A stretch of 64,000 nt of DNA from Cribrihabitans marinus (GTDB lineage: Bacteria; Pseudomonadota; Alphaproteobacteria; Rhodobacterales; Rhodobacteraceae), in assembly GCF_900109035.1 (NCBI RefSeq), contig NZ_FNYD01000007.1, positions 186,001 through 250,000 of the forward strand. Reading direction: 5' to 3'. A program made the translations under genes and the position numbers. This document shows, in pieces, positions 24,551 to 32,263 of this stretch. Numbering within the stretch: the first letter of the stretch is position 1; each line of letters starts with the position of its first letter. Below the pieces are notes generated by a model that ran no database searches, was not told where the DNA came from, and saw only the letters and a program-made list of their open reading frames with translations.

Positions 24551-25669
24551 CTAATAGCGCAGCACCTGCCCGGCCTCACTCACCACGAATTTGCGTACAT
24601 CCGAAAACCCCGGCGGGTTGCGCTCGGCCAGCACCTGGAACGGCCGCTGCGGCAGGATGATCGCGCGGTGGGTATGCGTGGCCCCGGTCTCGGCCCCGCG
24701 CCCACCGAACGGGTCCAGCGCGAATACCTCGCGATCCACCGTGCCGAACCAGCCCGAGCGCTCCTCGGTCACCCGCTCGCTCTCCAGTTCCTCCATGGTC
24801 CAGGCCAGCGCCCAGTCCTGCCCTTCGGGCGCCGCCGCATCCTCCAGTACCTGGCGCAGCGGCCCGGTCTGCTCGGTGAAGGCCGAGGAATACATCGGCC
24901 CCACATGGATGCGCCGCAGATGCTTGGGATGCAGGTCGTCGAAATCCGCGTCGAACCCCTTGGCGATGGTCACCAGCTTGAGCGCGCCCAGCGACTGCGC
25001 CATCAGATGCGCTTGGCATTCAGGCCAGCGCCGCTGATCCTTGGGCAGCGCCTCGCGCCCGCTATCCTCCAGCCGCATCAGGTAGATCACCGGCAGGTTG
25101 ACCTGGCTGTCATAGACCGCCCAGTGCAGCAGGAATTGCCGCCGCTCACCCGCATTGCCCATCCAGTGGCATTCGGGATCGTTGCGCGCCCAGAACAGGT
25201 TGCCCTTGACGAGTTCCTCGTAATAGAGCCGCTGCGACAGCGCGAACTGCAGCTTGGTGGGGATCTCGCGGTCGCCGATGATGGTCTGCACCATCTCGTC
25301 CTTCAACGCCGCCTCCGATGGCATCCCCTCCAGGTGCCGCGCCGCCTGCTGGGCGTCATTGGCCATGGTCATCAGCTCGGTCGCTACCGGAAACCCGCTG
25401 TCGCGCTTGTCCATCGCGAGGCTGCCGAAGAACCGGCCCGTATCGCGACCGACCAGCAGGTATTTCATGCTGAGCGCGCGAAAGGTGTAGAGCAGCCCCG
25501 AGAGGTAGCGCGAGATGGTTTTCACCTCGTCGCGGCCGATCGCACCTTCCGCCTCCATGTTCGCGGCCACCCTCAGCAGATGCAGCGAGATCGTCTCGAA
25601 CTTGCGGAAATAGCGGCGCGAGGCGAAGGTGTCGGTCAGGCCGGTATGGTCTTTCGCCAGATCGGTCAA
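24551..25669 (-). CDS. Conserved hypothetical protein of the AAA cassette (372 aa)
   Basis: 372 residues, soluble, largely helical in the first two thirds (FETISLHLLRVAANMEAEG, SRYLSGLLYTFRALSMKYLLVG), with a beta-rich C terminus. No known motif. The start is a TTG at 25669: reading back in frame there is no ATG or GTG before the stop codon of the preceding gene, and the next in-frame ATG is 37 codons further in, inside a well-formed helix. A G-rich stretch (GGGGGCCGGA) precedes the TTG. A weak start here may keep this subunit below its neighbours. Gaps are 39 nt upstream and 56 nt downstream. Confidence 0.82.
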   Translation of the reverse strand: MTDLAKDHTGLTDTFASRRYFRKFETISLHLLRVAANMEAEGAIGRDEVKTISRYLSGLLYTFRALSMKYLLVGRDTGRFFGSLAMDKRDSGFPVATELMTMANDAQQAARHLEGMPSEAALKDEMVQTIIGDREIPTKLQFALSQRLYYEELVKGNLFWARNDPECHWMGNAGERRQFLLHWAVYDSQVNLPVIYLMRLEDSGREALPKDQRRWPECQAHLMAQSLGALKLVTIAKGFDADFDDLHPKHLRRIHVGPMYSSAFTEQTGPLRQVLEDAAAPEGQDWALAWTMEELESERVTEERSGWFGTVDREVFALDPFGGRGAETGATHTHRAIILPQRPFQVLAERNPPGFSDVRKFVVSEAGQVLRY

Positions 25670-25708
25670 TTCCGGCCCCCATGGCGCGGTCCGCCGTCCC
25701 TCACGTCG

Positions 25709-26788
25709 TCATCCGCCATAGAGGTTCTTGTCGTGCTTCTCGACGATCGCCTGGAACCGGCGCGCGAACCGCTCATCGGCCTTGGCCTTCTTCTCCAGCA
25801 CGTCGCGGGCGAACACCATGTGGCCCTCATGCGCCTCCAGCATGTCGGCCATCTTCTGGTTGGTGGCGGTGCCGATCGAGGCCATGGCGGTCTGCGCCTC
25901 CTTGTCGGTCTCGACCCCGATCTCGTTGATCCGGTGCGCCACGTCCTGCTGCTGTGCGGTCTTCAGCGATTTGGTCAGCGCGTCATAGAGCACCACGCGC
26001 TGCTGGGTATCCGTCTGCAGCTTGTTGATCAGCACCATCTGGGTCGCCGCCTGGTTCTGCAGGGAATCGACCCACGACTTGCCCTTCTCGATATAGCGCT
26101 CCAACGTCTGGCTCTTGGCCAGCTTGACCTGCTCGTCCTGCACCTTGGCATTGTACTGCTTGTTCAGCTCCGCCAGCTCGGTCTCCAGCTTGGTGCGCGC
26201 CGCGGCGTCCTGCTCCACGGAAATCTTGTTCTCCAAAGTGATGATCTGCGGGTCCATCGCCTGGATCTCGGCGCGCACGCTTTCCAATGCCGCCACCGTC
26301 GCCTCGCGGTCATCGAGCGTGCCGGTCAGGTTGGTCTCCACCTTCTCGCGCTGCTCTTCCAGCACCGCCAACTGCCCCTGCAGCAGCTTCACGATCACGT
26401 CCGACTTGGCGATCAGGTCCTGCAACTTGTCGTCGATGCTGGCGCCGCGCATCCGCTCCTGCCGCAGCGACTCCGACTTGCCGCGCGAGAAGATGCCGAC
26501 AAAGCTCTCCCACCCGGTCTTCGAGCGCATCTCGTCGAAATCCTTGGAAAACGCCGCCGTCACATCATCCAGACCCATGATCAGCTCGGCGATATTGGCG
26601 TTCATCACTTCCGTATGGGCGTGCACATCCTCCAGGGTGGCATTCTCGATGTCGATATCGGCCTCGGCAGTGCCGATCTTCTCCCGCGCCGCCTCGATCC
26701 GGCCGGTCAACCCCTCGATCTGCGACTGGCTTTCGCGCACCTTGCGCTGGGTTTCCTCGATCATCTTGTCAAACTGGACATTCGCCAC
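25709..26788 (-). CDS. Coiled-coil protein, first gene of the AAA cassette
   Basis: 359 residues from a GTG start at 26788. Nearly the whole protein is predicted helix with heptad-like repeats: EETQRKVRESQSQIEGLTG near the N terminus, long runs about 115-215, and QNQAATQMVLINKLQTDT near 240. There is no signal peptide or membrane segment. The architecture recalls PspA-like and TelA-like helical proteins, but no diagnostic motif of either is seen. As first gene of the cassette it may form filaments or a scaffold on which the AAA+ ATPase acts; that is inference. Confidence 0.85.
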   Translation of the reverse strand: MANVQFDKMIEETQRKVRESQSQIEGLTGRIEAAREKIGTAEADIDIENATLEDVHAHTEVMNANIAELIMGLDDVTAAFSKDFDEMRSKTGWESFVGIFSRGKSESLRQERMRGASIDDKLQDLIAKSDVIVKLLQGQLAVLEEQREKVETNLTGTLDDREATVAALESVRAEIQAMDPQIITLENKISVEQDAAARTKLETELAELNKQYNAKVQDEQVKLAKSQTLERYIEKGKSWVDSLQNQAATQMVLINKLQTDTQQRVVLYDALTKSLKTAQQQDVAHRINEIGVETDKEAQTAMASIGTATNQKMADMLEAHEGHMVFARDVLEKKAKADERFARRFQAIVEKHDKNLYGG

Positions 26789-26901
26789 TGTTCAGATCCC
26801 TCAAATTGCCACGCCAGACAGATAGGCAATGTTAAAGGCCATTACATCACCTTGCCCGCACTATTTCCCCACTGTTGCAAATGCTGCGGCAGCTGCAAAC
26901 G

Positions 26902-26932
26902 AAAAAAGACGGGGCCGCATATGCGCGCCCCG
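26902..26932 (-). terminator. Intrinsic terminator after creatinase
   Basis: On the minus strand GGGGC-GCGCATATGCG-GCCCC is followed by GTCTTTTTT, a clean stem and U-tract. It ends the creatinase transcript about 55-85 nt after the stop codon and insulates the AAA cassette, whose promoter must lie between here and 26789. Confidence 0.85.
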
Positions 26933-26940
26933 CCCTTCAT

Positions 26941-26968
26941 CTTTTTGAAAATACTCTCGCCGAAGGCA
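26941..26968 (-). repeat. Dispersed hairpin plus TATTT element, copy 2
   Basis: On the minus strand, GCCTTCGGCGAGAGTATTTT then CAAAAAGATGAAG. It follows the creatinase stop codon directly and precedes the strong intrinsic terminator at 26902-26932. Confidence 0.6.
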
Positions 26969-26986
26969 TGGCCCGGCACGGGCCAT

Positions 26987-28207
26987 TCACCCCACGACGT
27001 TGAACTCGGGCCCGTAGGGATAGCCGGTGATGTTCTCGTTGCCGTCCTCGGTGATGATCAGGATGTCATGCTCGCGATAGCCTCCCGCGCCCGGCTTGCC
27101 ATCGGCAATGGTCAGCATCGGCTCCATCGAGATCACCATGCCCGGCTCCAGCACCGTGTCGATATCCTCGCGCAGCTCCAGCCCCGCCTCGCGGCCATAG
27201 AAATGCGACAGCACGCCAAAGGAGTGGCCATAGCCGAAGGTCCGGTATTGCAGCAAGTCACGCTCGGCGAAGAAGTCGTTGATCCTGTGCGTCACCTCGG
27301 CACAGCTGATCCCCGGCTTCAGCAGGCTCATGCCATATTCATGGGCGCTGACATTGGCCTCCCAGATCTTCAGGCTGGCGGCGTCCACCTCGCCCACGAA
27401 CAGGGTGCGTTCCAGCGCGGTGTAGTAGCCAGAGATCATCGGAAAGGTGTTCAGAGACAGGATGTCGCCGCGTTGCAGCCTGCGTCCGGTGACCGGGTTG
27501 TGGGCGCCGTCGGTATTGATGCCCGACTGGAACCAGACCCAGCTGTCGCGGTATTCCGCGTCGGGAAACCGCCTGGCGATCTCCAGTTCCATCGCGTCCC
27601 GCCCGGCCATCGCCACGTCGATCTCGCGCACGCCCTCCTTGACCGCCTCGCGGATGGCATAGCCGCCGACATCGGCCACCTGCGCGCCGTGACGGATCAG
27701 CGCGATCTCGGCCGGCGACTTCATCATCCGCTGGCGCATCGTGGTCTCGCAGAGATCCACCATCGTCGCGGGCTTGAGGAAATCCTCCAGCTTGTCGCGC
27801 TGCATCAGGGTCAGGTGATCGCCCTCGTACCCGATCACCGCGCCCTCGCCGGTGACCGAGCGGATCGCCCGCCAGTAATTGTCGCGGGTCCAGTCGGTAT
27901 AGGTGATGTTGTCGCCGTGACAGCGCCGCCAGGGTTGCCCGGCGTCGATCCCGGCGCTGATCGTCACGCTCTCGCGCGCCGTGACGACCAACCCATAGGG
28001 CCGCCCGAAGGAACAATACAGAAAGCCCGAGTAATAGGCGATGTTGTGCATCGAGGTGAACACGGCGGCGGTGACGCTCAGCGCCTCCATCCGATCGCGC
28101 AGCCCGGCAAGGCGGGCCTCGTATTCCTCGGGCGGGAATGGCAGCGTGGCTTTCTGGCCGTTGTGATAGCGGTAGAATTCCGGACGGGGTGTGAACATTG
28201 CGGTCAT
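26987..28207 (-). CDS. Creatinase (creatine amidinohydrolase)
   Basis: 406 residues, pita-bread (M24) fold, hydrolysing creatine to sarcosine and urea. Strong resemblance to Pseudomonas creatinase: FTSMHNIAYYSGFLYCSFGR, SGINTDGAHNPVTGR (H236, the catalytic histidine position), FGYGHSFG, REAGLELREDIDTVLEPGM and PGAGGYREHDILI. M24 peptidases would keep five metal ligands; here the His/Glu catalytic set of creatinase is present instead. Cytosolic dimer. No creatininase, sarcosine oxidase or urease gene is adjacent. Divergent from gabD with 274 nt of shared regulatory DNA. Confidence 0.9.
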   Translation of the reverse strand: MTAMFTPRPEFYRYHNGQKATLPFPPEEYEARLAGLRDRMEALSVTAAVFTSMHNIAYYSGFLYCSFGRPYGLVVTARESVTISAGIDAGQPWRRCHGDNITYTDWTRDNYWRAIRSVTGEGAVIGYEGDHLTLMQRDKLEDFLKPATMVDLCETTMRQRMMKSPAEIALIRHGAQVADVGGYAIREAVKEGVREIDVAMAGRDAMELEIARRFPDAEYRDSWVWFQSGINTDGAHNPVTGRRLQRGDILSLNTFPMISGYYTALERTLFVGEVDAASLKIWEANVSAHEYGMSLLKPGISCAEVTHRINDFFAERDLLQYRTFGYGHSFGVLSHFYGREAGLELREDIDTVLEPGMVISMEPMLTIADGKPGAGGYREHDILIITEDGNENITGYPYGPEFNVVG

Positions 28208-28264
28208 GTGACCCTCCTTCGCAAAGAAAGGTCCCGGCGTTCAGGACGGTTTTTGATAGGGGCG

Positions 28265-28280
28265 CATGCCGCGCGGCATG
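28265..28280. promoter_or_regulatory. Perfect 16-bp palindrome between creatinase and gabD
   Basis: CATGCCGCGCGGCATG is a perfect 16-bp palindrome 58 nt upstream of the creatinase ATG. Its position fits an operator for the creatinase promoter. No known regulator consensus is recognised. Confidence 0.4.
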
Positions 28281-28378
28281 AGGCGACGCCATCGCCGTGC
28301 CCGAATATCCCATGCGCCAAAGCCGCGTTTCGATCAAGGAAAAAGTCGGGCCGGCCATCGGTGGCGCCGCTCAGGAGC

Positions 28379-28390
28379 ATTTGATCAAAT
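28379..28390. promoter_or_regulatory. Perfect 12-bp palindrome upstream of gabD
   Basis: ATTTGATCAAAT lies 91-103 nt before the gabD ATG, in the most A/T-rich part of the divergent region. Its core resembles half of an FNR/LysR-type box, but no second half is present. Candidate operator for gabD. Confidence 0.4.
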
Positions 28391-28481
28391 AGCGATTGAT
28401 TCTCCGCCGGGACTGACCCTACACATCCAGCAGGGCGCCGGTCTGTCCGCGCCCCGACCGTTTTCAACCGGAGGATACCCG

Positions 28482-29957
28482 ATGCTGGACGCACCGACCG
28501 ACCTGAAATCCCTGCTCAAGGACCCGTCGCTGCTGGTGACGCAAGGCTATGTCGGCGGCCAGTGGACCGACGGCGAGAACGGCCGTTTCGACGTGACAAA
28601 CCCGGCCCGCGGCGACGTGGTGGCGCAGGTCGCCGATCTCAGCCGCGCTCAGGTGGCCAAGGCGATCGCCGCCGCCGCAAAGGCGCAGAAGGACTGGGCC
28701 GCCTGGACCGGCAAGGAACGCGCCGCCGTGTTGCGCCGCTGGTTCGACCTGATGATGGAGAACCAGGACGACCTGGGCACGATCCTCACCGCCGAGCAGG
28801 GCAAGCCGCTGGCCGAGGCGAAGGGCGAGATCGCCTATGGCGCGTCCTTCATCGAGTTCTTCGGCGAAGAGGCCAAGCGGGTCTATGGCGAGATGATTCC
28901 CGGCCACCAGCGCGACAAGCGCATCATGGTGCTGAAACAGCCCATCGGCGTGGCCGCCTCGATCACGCCGTGGAACTTCCCCAACGCGATGATCACCCGC
29001 AAGGCCGGCCCGGCGCTGGCCGCCGGCTGTTCCTTCGTCGCCCGCCCCGCCGCCGAAACCCCGCTCTCGGCGCTGGTGCTGGCGGAACTGGCGCATCGCG
29101 CCGGCATCCCGGCCGGCGTGTTCAACGTGGTGCCCTCGTCGCGCTCGTCCGAGGTGGGCAAGGAATTCTGCGAGAACCCGGCGGTGCGCAAGCTCACCTT
29201 CACCGGCTCGACCGAGGTGGGGCGCATCCTGCTGCGCCAGGCCGCCGACCAGGTGATGAAATGCTCGATGGAACTGGGCGGCAACGCGCCCTTCATCGTC
29301 TTCGACGACGCCGATCTGGATGCCGCCGTCGAGGGTGCGATGATGTGCAAGTTCCGCAACAACGGCCAAACCTGCGTCTGCGCCAACCGCATCTACGTGC
29401 AGGCCGGGGTCTATGACGCCTTCGCCGAAAAACTGAAGGCAGCGGTCGAAAAGCTCAACGTGGGCGACGGGCTGGCCGAGGGCACGACCACCGGTCCGCT
29501 GATCAACAAGGACGCGGTCGAAAAGGTGCAGGAGCATATCGAGGACGTCACAAACAAGGGCGGCAACGTAGTGACCGGCGGGCTGCCGCACGATCTGGGC
29601 GGCACCTTCTTCCAGCCCACGATCGTCACCGGCGTCACCCAGGACATGAAGGTCGCGACCGAGGAAACCTTCGGCCCCCTCGCGCCGCTCTTCAAGTTCG
29701 AGGACGAGGACTCGGTGATCGAGATGGCCAATGACACGATCTTCGGCCTGGCCGCGTATTTCTACGCCAAGGACCTGTCGCGCGTCTACAAGGTCGCCGA
29801 AGCGCTGGAATACGGCATCGTCGGCGTGAACACCGGGATCATCTCGACCGAGCTCGGGCCCTTCGGCGGCGTCAAACAGTCCGGCCTTGGCCGGGAAGGC
29901 AGCCATCACGGGATCGAGGATTACCTCGAAATGAAATACGTCTGCCTGTCGGTCTGA
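28482..29957 (+). CDS. gabD: NAD(P)-dependent succinate-semialdehyde dehydrogenase
   Basis: 491 residues, aldehyde dehydrogenase superfamily, GabD branch. Catalytic residues are C298 (NGQTCVCANR) and E264 (MELGGNAP); PWNFPNAMITRK is the oxyanion/N-site segment. It oxidises succinic semialdehyde to succinate, linking 4-aminobutyrate or homoprotocatechuate breakdown to the TCA cycle. R188 (FVARPAAETP) replaces the lysine of the usual KPA motif that contacts the NAD(P) ribose. CCGGAGG precedes the ATG. Within this window it could take up the succinic semialdehyde released by HpaI. Confidence 0.92.
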   Translation: MLDAPTDLKSLLKDPSLLVTQGYVGGQWTDGENGRFDVTNPARGDVVAQVADLSRAQVAKAIAAAAKAQKDWAAWTGKERAAVLRRWFDLMMENQDDLGTILTAEQGKPLAEAKGEIAYGASFIEFFGEEAKRVYGEMIPGHQRDKRIMVLKQPIGVAASITPWNFPNAMITRKAGPALAAGCSFVARPAAETPLSALVLAELAHRAGIPAGVFNVVPSSRSSEVGKEFCENPAVRKLTFTGSTEVGRILLRQAADQVMKCSMELGGNAPFIVFDDADLDAAVEGAMMCKFRNNGQTCVCANRIYVQAGVYDAFAEKLKAAVEKLNVGDGLAEGTTTGPLINKDAVEKVQEHIEDVTNKGGNVVTGGLPHDLGGTFFQPTIVTGVTQDMKVATEETFGPLAPLFKFEDEDSVIEMANDTIFGLAAYFYAKDLSRVYKVAEALEYGIVGVNTGIISTELGPFGGVKQSGLGREGSHHGIEDYLEMKYVCLSV

Positions 29958-30010
29958 CCCCGACCGAATGAAGACTGCCGGCCGGATGTGGTAAGGATTC
30001 CTTGTTCATC

Positions 30011-30040
30011 TGGCCGGAAAATACCTCGGGCGAGGCGCCC
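30011..30040 (-). repeat. Dispersed hairpin plus TATTT element, copy 3
   Basis: On the minus strand GGGCGCCTCGCCCGAGGTATT(TT) forms a stem (GGGCG/CGCCC) followed by GAGGTATTTT and CCAGATGAAC. It lies just after the stop of the RibD/DHFR-like gene, between convergent genes. Confidence 0.6.
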
Positions 30041-30074
30041 GAAACGGGCGACGGGGGCAGCGCCTCCGCACCGC

Positions 30075-30614
30075 TCAGCCCGGGTGCCGCACTGCGTATT
30101 CCTGGTAGGCATATCCGCCCTCGAAGACCCGGCTCACCTCGCAGGTCAGGCGCGGGGCGGAACCCGCCCCGGCAAACAGCGGCGTGCCGCCCCGCAGCAG
30201 GATCGGCGCCCGCTTGAGGCGCAGCCGATCGATCTCGCCCCGTGCCAGAAGCGACCCGGCAAACCGGCCGCCACCGCACAGGTAGATCGGGCCGGAACTC
30301 ATCTGTCGCAGCGCCGCCAGCACGTCCCGGCCGTCGCCGCGCACCAGTTCGACCTGGCGATCGGGCGGCAGGTCCAGGCTGTCCGAGAACACCAGCGTCC
30401 GCATGGATGGATAGGGGTTCTGGCCCGGCGTCAGGTCAAAGCGATGGCCGAACTCGTAGGTGGCCCGACCCATGATTGCGCAGGCATAGGCGACCAGCCG
30501 CGCCATATAGGCCTCGACGACCTCGCCTTCCCGGGCAAAGCCCGAGATGTCCCCTCCGGGACCGGCGATGAAACCGTCGACCGACACGGCGACGTCATAG
30601 ATGATGGATTGCAT
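30075..30614 (-). CDS. Dihydrofolate reductase / RibD C-terminal-domain-like protein
   Basis: 179 residues from the ATG at 30614 (GGAG about 7 nt upstream). MQSIIYDVAVSVDGFIAGPGGD at the N terminus and YLCGGGRFAGSLLARGEIDRL near residue 115 match the RibD_C/DHFR-fold family, which binds NADPH. These stand-alone proteins are called dihydrofolate reductase family but seldom act on dihydrofolate; the substrate here is unknown. Monocistronic; convergent with gabD. Confidence 0.87.
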   Translation of the reverse strand: MQSIIYDVAVSVDGFIAGPGGDISGFAREGEVVEAYMARLVAYACAIMGRATYEFGHRFDLTPGQNPYPSMRTLVFSDSLDLPPDRQVELVRGDGRDVLAALRQMSSGPIYLCGGGRFAGSLLARGEIDRLRLKRAPILLRGGTPLFAGAGSAPRLTCEVSRVFEGGYAYQEYAVRHPG

Positions 30615-30748
30615 GGGGTGCTCCGATGGCAAGCGTTCCGAATGGCCTTGCGGGCCGGATTGGGCGGGAACTTACTTGATCACCGGTTGGGCACTCCTGA
30701 TTTGCTCGTGGAATCCTGCCATATCGGCGGCGGATCCGGCAAGCAAAT

Positions 30749-30778
30749 CCGCCCCGTGTCTGGAGGGGCACGGGGCGG
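30749..30778 (-). terminator. Intrinsic terminator after the small heat-shock gene
   Basis: A 10-bp perfect stem, CCGCCCCGTG/CACGGGGCGG, with a 10-nt loop. On the minus strand it is followed by ATTTGCTT, a moderate U-rich tail. It lies 79 nt after the Hsp20 stop. Confidence 0.7.
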
Positions 30779-30856
30779 CGCGATAACCGAGGGACTTGGC
30801 GACTATCGCGTTGCACTCACGGGACCGGAGATCGGCCCGGCCCCGCAAGATGGAAG

Positions 30857-31324
30857 TCAGTTCACCGACTTCGATTCCACCAGGTTCGCGGAGTCGGGTT
30901 GCGACGTGGCGATCTCGATCCGGCGCGGCTTCAGCGCCTCGGGCACCTCGCGCTTGAGGTCGATATGCAGCATGCCGTTCTCGTGGCTGGCGCCGGTCAC
31001 GCGCACGTGGTCGGCCAGGGTGAACCGGCGCTCGAAGGCGCGGGTGGCGATGCCGCGGTGCAGATAGGTCCGCTCTTCGTCCTCCTCGGCCTTGCGGGCC
31101 GACACGACGAGGGCGTTTTCCTTGACCTCGACCGAAAGGTCGCTTTCGGTAAAGCCGGCCACGGCAATCGAGATGCGGTAGCTGTCGGCGTCGGTCTTCT
31201 CGATGTTGTAGGGCGGATAGCTGGGCTGTGCCATGTCACTGGTCATGACCCGGTCCATCAGATCGGCGATCTGGTCGAAGCCGATGGTTGCACGGTGCAG
31301 CGGTGCAAAATCAAAGTGTCGCAT
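30857..31324 (-). CDS. Small heat-shock protein (Hsp20, IbpA-like)
   Basis: 155 residues. The alpha-crystallin domain spans about 40-130: YPPYNIEKTDADSYRISIAVAGF, VEVKENALVVSARK, GIATRAFERRFTLADHVRV, with a C-terminal KPRRIEI (the I-x-I-like anchor). As an ATP-independent holdase it keeps unfolding proteins soluble in the cytosol. GAGGAT precedes the ATG. A heat-shock sigma-32-type promoter overlaps the end of the upstream protease gene and implies a leader of about 90 nt. Confidence 0.94.
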   Translation of the reverse strand: MRHFDFAPLHRATIGFDQIADLMDRVMTSDMAQPSYPPYNIEKTDADSYRISIAVAGFTESDLSVEVKENALVVSARKAEEDEERTYLHRGIATRAFERRFTLADHVRVTGASHENGMLHIDLKREVPEALKPRRIEIATSQPDSANLVESKSVN

Positions 31325-31424
31325 GTGTCTTGTATCCTCTTCATTCGAGCGATTGACAATGAGCCCTCCGTCAGGACGGGCATCGGTCTTGTGCCGGACC
31401 CCGAAAGTGGCGATCCGACACCGC

Positions 31425-31455
31425 AAAAATGGGAGGCGCGAAACCCGGTTTCAAG
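31425..31455 (-). promoter_or_regulatory. Sigma-32 (RpoH)-type promoter for the Hsp20 gene
   Basis: On the minus strand CTTGAA (31455-31450), a 16-bp spacer, then CCCATTTT (31433-31426) match the heat-shock consensus closely. The -35 overlaps the TGA of the upstream protease gene. Predicted start near 31418, giving a leader of about 94 nt to the ATG at 31324. Confidence 0.75.
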
Positions 31456-32263
31456 ACCCTCCGGGGCGCACGAACTTGGCCCCCGCGGTGCTCCGCCCGC
31501 TGCCGGCCTGCAACCGGCGGACACTCGCCCGCGGCGCCGGCGCATCGCGGCGCATCTGGCGTTTCAGCCGGTCGACGATGCCGTCCAGTTCCATACCGTA
31601 TCCAACCACCCGGCCGTCGATCTTGCCGCCGGTCGACACCACCGAAAGGATGCGCCCGCGCGTGCCTTCCCGCGCCAGGATCGCGGATCCCGACGAGCCG
31701 AAGGTGACGTTGCAATCGAACGCCATCAGCCCCTGATCGCGCCACAACAGGCTGCATGACCGCTGACGCGAGATCGCCTCGGTCCGGCCGCGACCATAGG
31801 ACGACACGCTGACCTCGCTGCCGCGGAGGTCGCCGGAATGCAGCGCGAAGGGATCGGCCAGCGCGGTGGGAATTGGGGTTTCCAGCCGCATCAGGGCGAT
31901 GTCCACGCGAATCCGCTCGGTCGAGATCGCCCCGCGGGCGGCGAATTCGGGTGGCGTCTCGATCTGCACGACCTTGCGGTCGGCAACCGAGACCCCGTCG
32001 CGCAGGCCGGCCTGAAAGAGCACCTGCCCCGGGGCAAAGTGACGGCCCGTCGCGTCGTCGAAGGCGCAATGCGCGGCGGTCAGCACCAGGTCGGGGGCGA
32101 TCAGGGTTCCGGTGCAGATCCCTCCGCCGTTCAGGTTCAGGCGCCCCACCGCCTCCCATCCGAACAGGTCGTCGCGGTCGGTCAGGCGGCGCAGGCCGCT
32201 GTTCTGGGCTGCAACCGGCAGCGCGATGACCAGCGCCAGGGCAAATGCGGTCAAGGTCTTCAT
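31451..32263 (-). CDS. Secreted trypsin-like serine protease, copy B
   Basis: 270 residues. Signal peptide MKTLTAFALALVIALPVAAQ, then a chymotrypsin-fold domain with the full triad: His in LTAAHCAF, Asp in VDIALMRLE, Ser in FGSSGSAI. Two cysteines (CTGT...AAHC) form the usual bond. It would be periplasmic or exported. Its ATG overlaps the stop of the preceding paralogue (ATGA) and the two have the same length and domain plan, so they arose by tandem duplication. Both end in GAKFVRP. Substrate unknown. Confidence 0.9.
   Translation of the reverse strand: MKTLTAFALALVIALPVAAQNSGLRRLTDRDDLFGWEAVGRLNLNGGGICTGTLIAPDLVLTAAHCAFDDATGRHFAPGQVLFQAGLRDGVSVADRKVVQIETPPEFAARGAISTERIRVDIALMRLETPIPTALADPFALHSGDLRGSEVSVSSYGRGRTEAISRQRSCSLLWRDQGLMAFDCNVTFGSSGSAILAREGTRGRILSVVSTGGKIDGRVVGYGMELDGIVDRLKRQMRRDAPAPRASVRRLQAGSGRSTAGAKFVRPGGS

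Noticed and set aside
25709-26788. Calling the coiled-coil cassette protein TelA or PspA
   Set aside because: The helical pattern is similar, but no diagnostic family motif is visible and coiled coils give misleading resemblance.
24428-28384. A 1318-codon open frame on the plus strand opposite the AAA cassette and creatinase
   Set aside because: It is fully antisense to four well-supported genes; its product is arginine-, histidine- and leucine-rich without a domain. Such long antisense frames are expected in G+C-rich DNA.
28379-28390. FNR box before gabD
   Set aside because: The palindrome lacks the TTGAT-N4-ATCAA spacing required of FNR/Anr sites.
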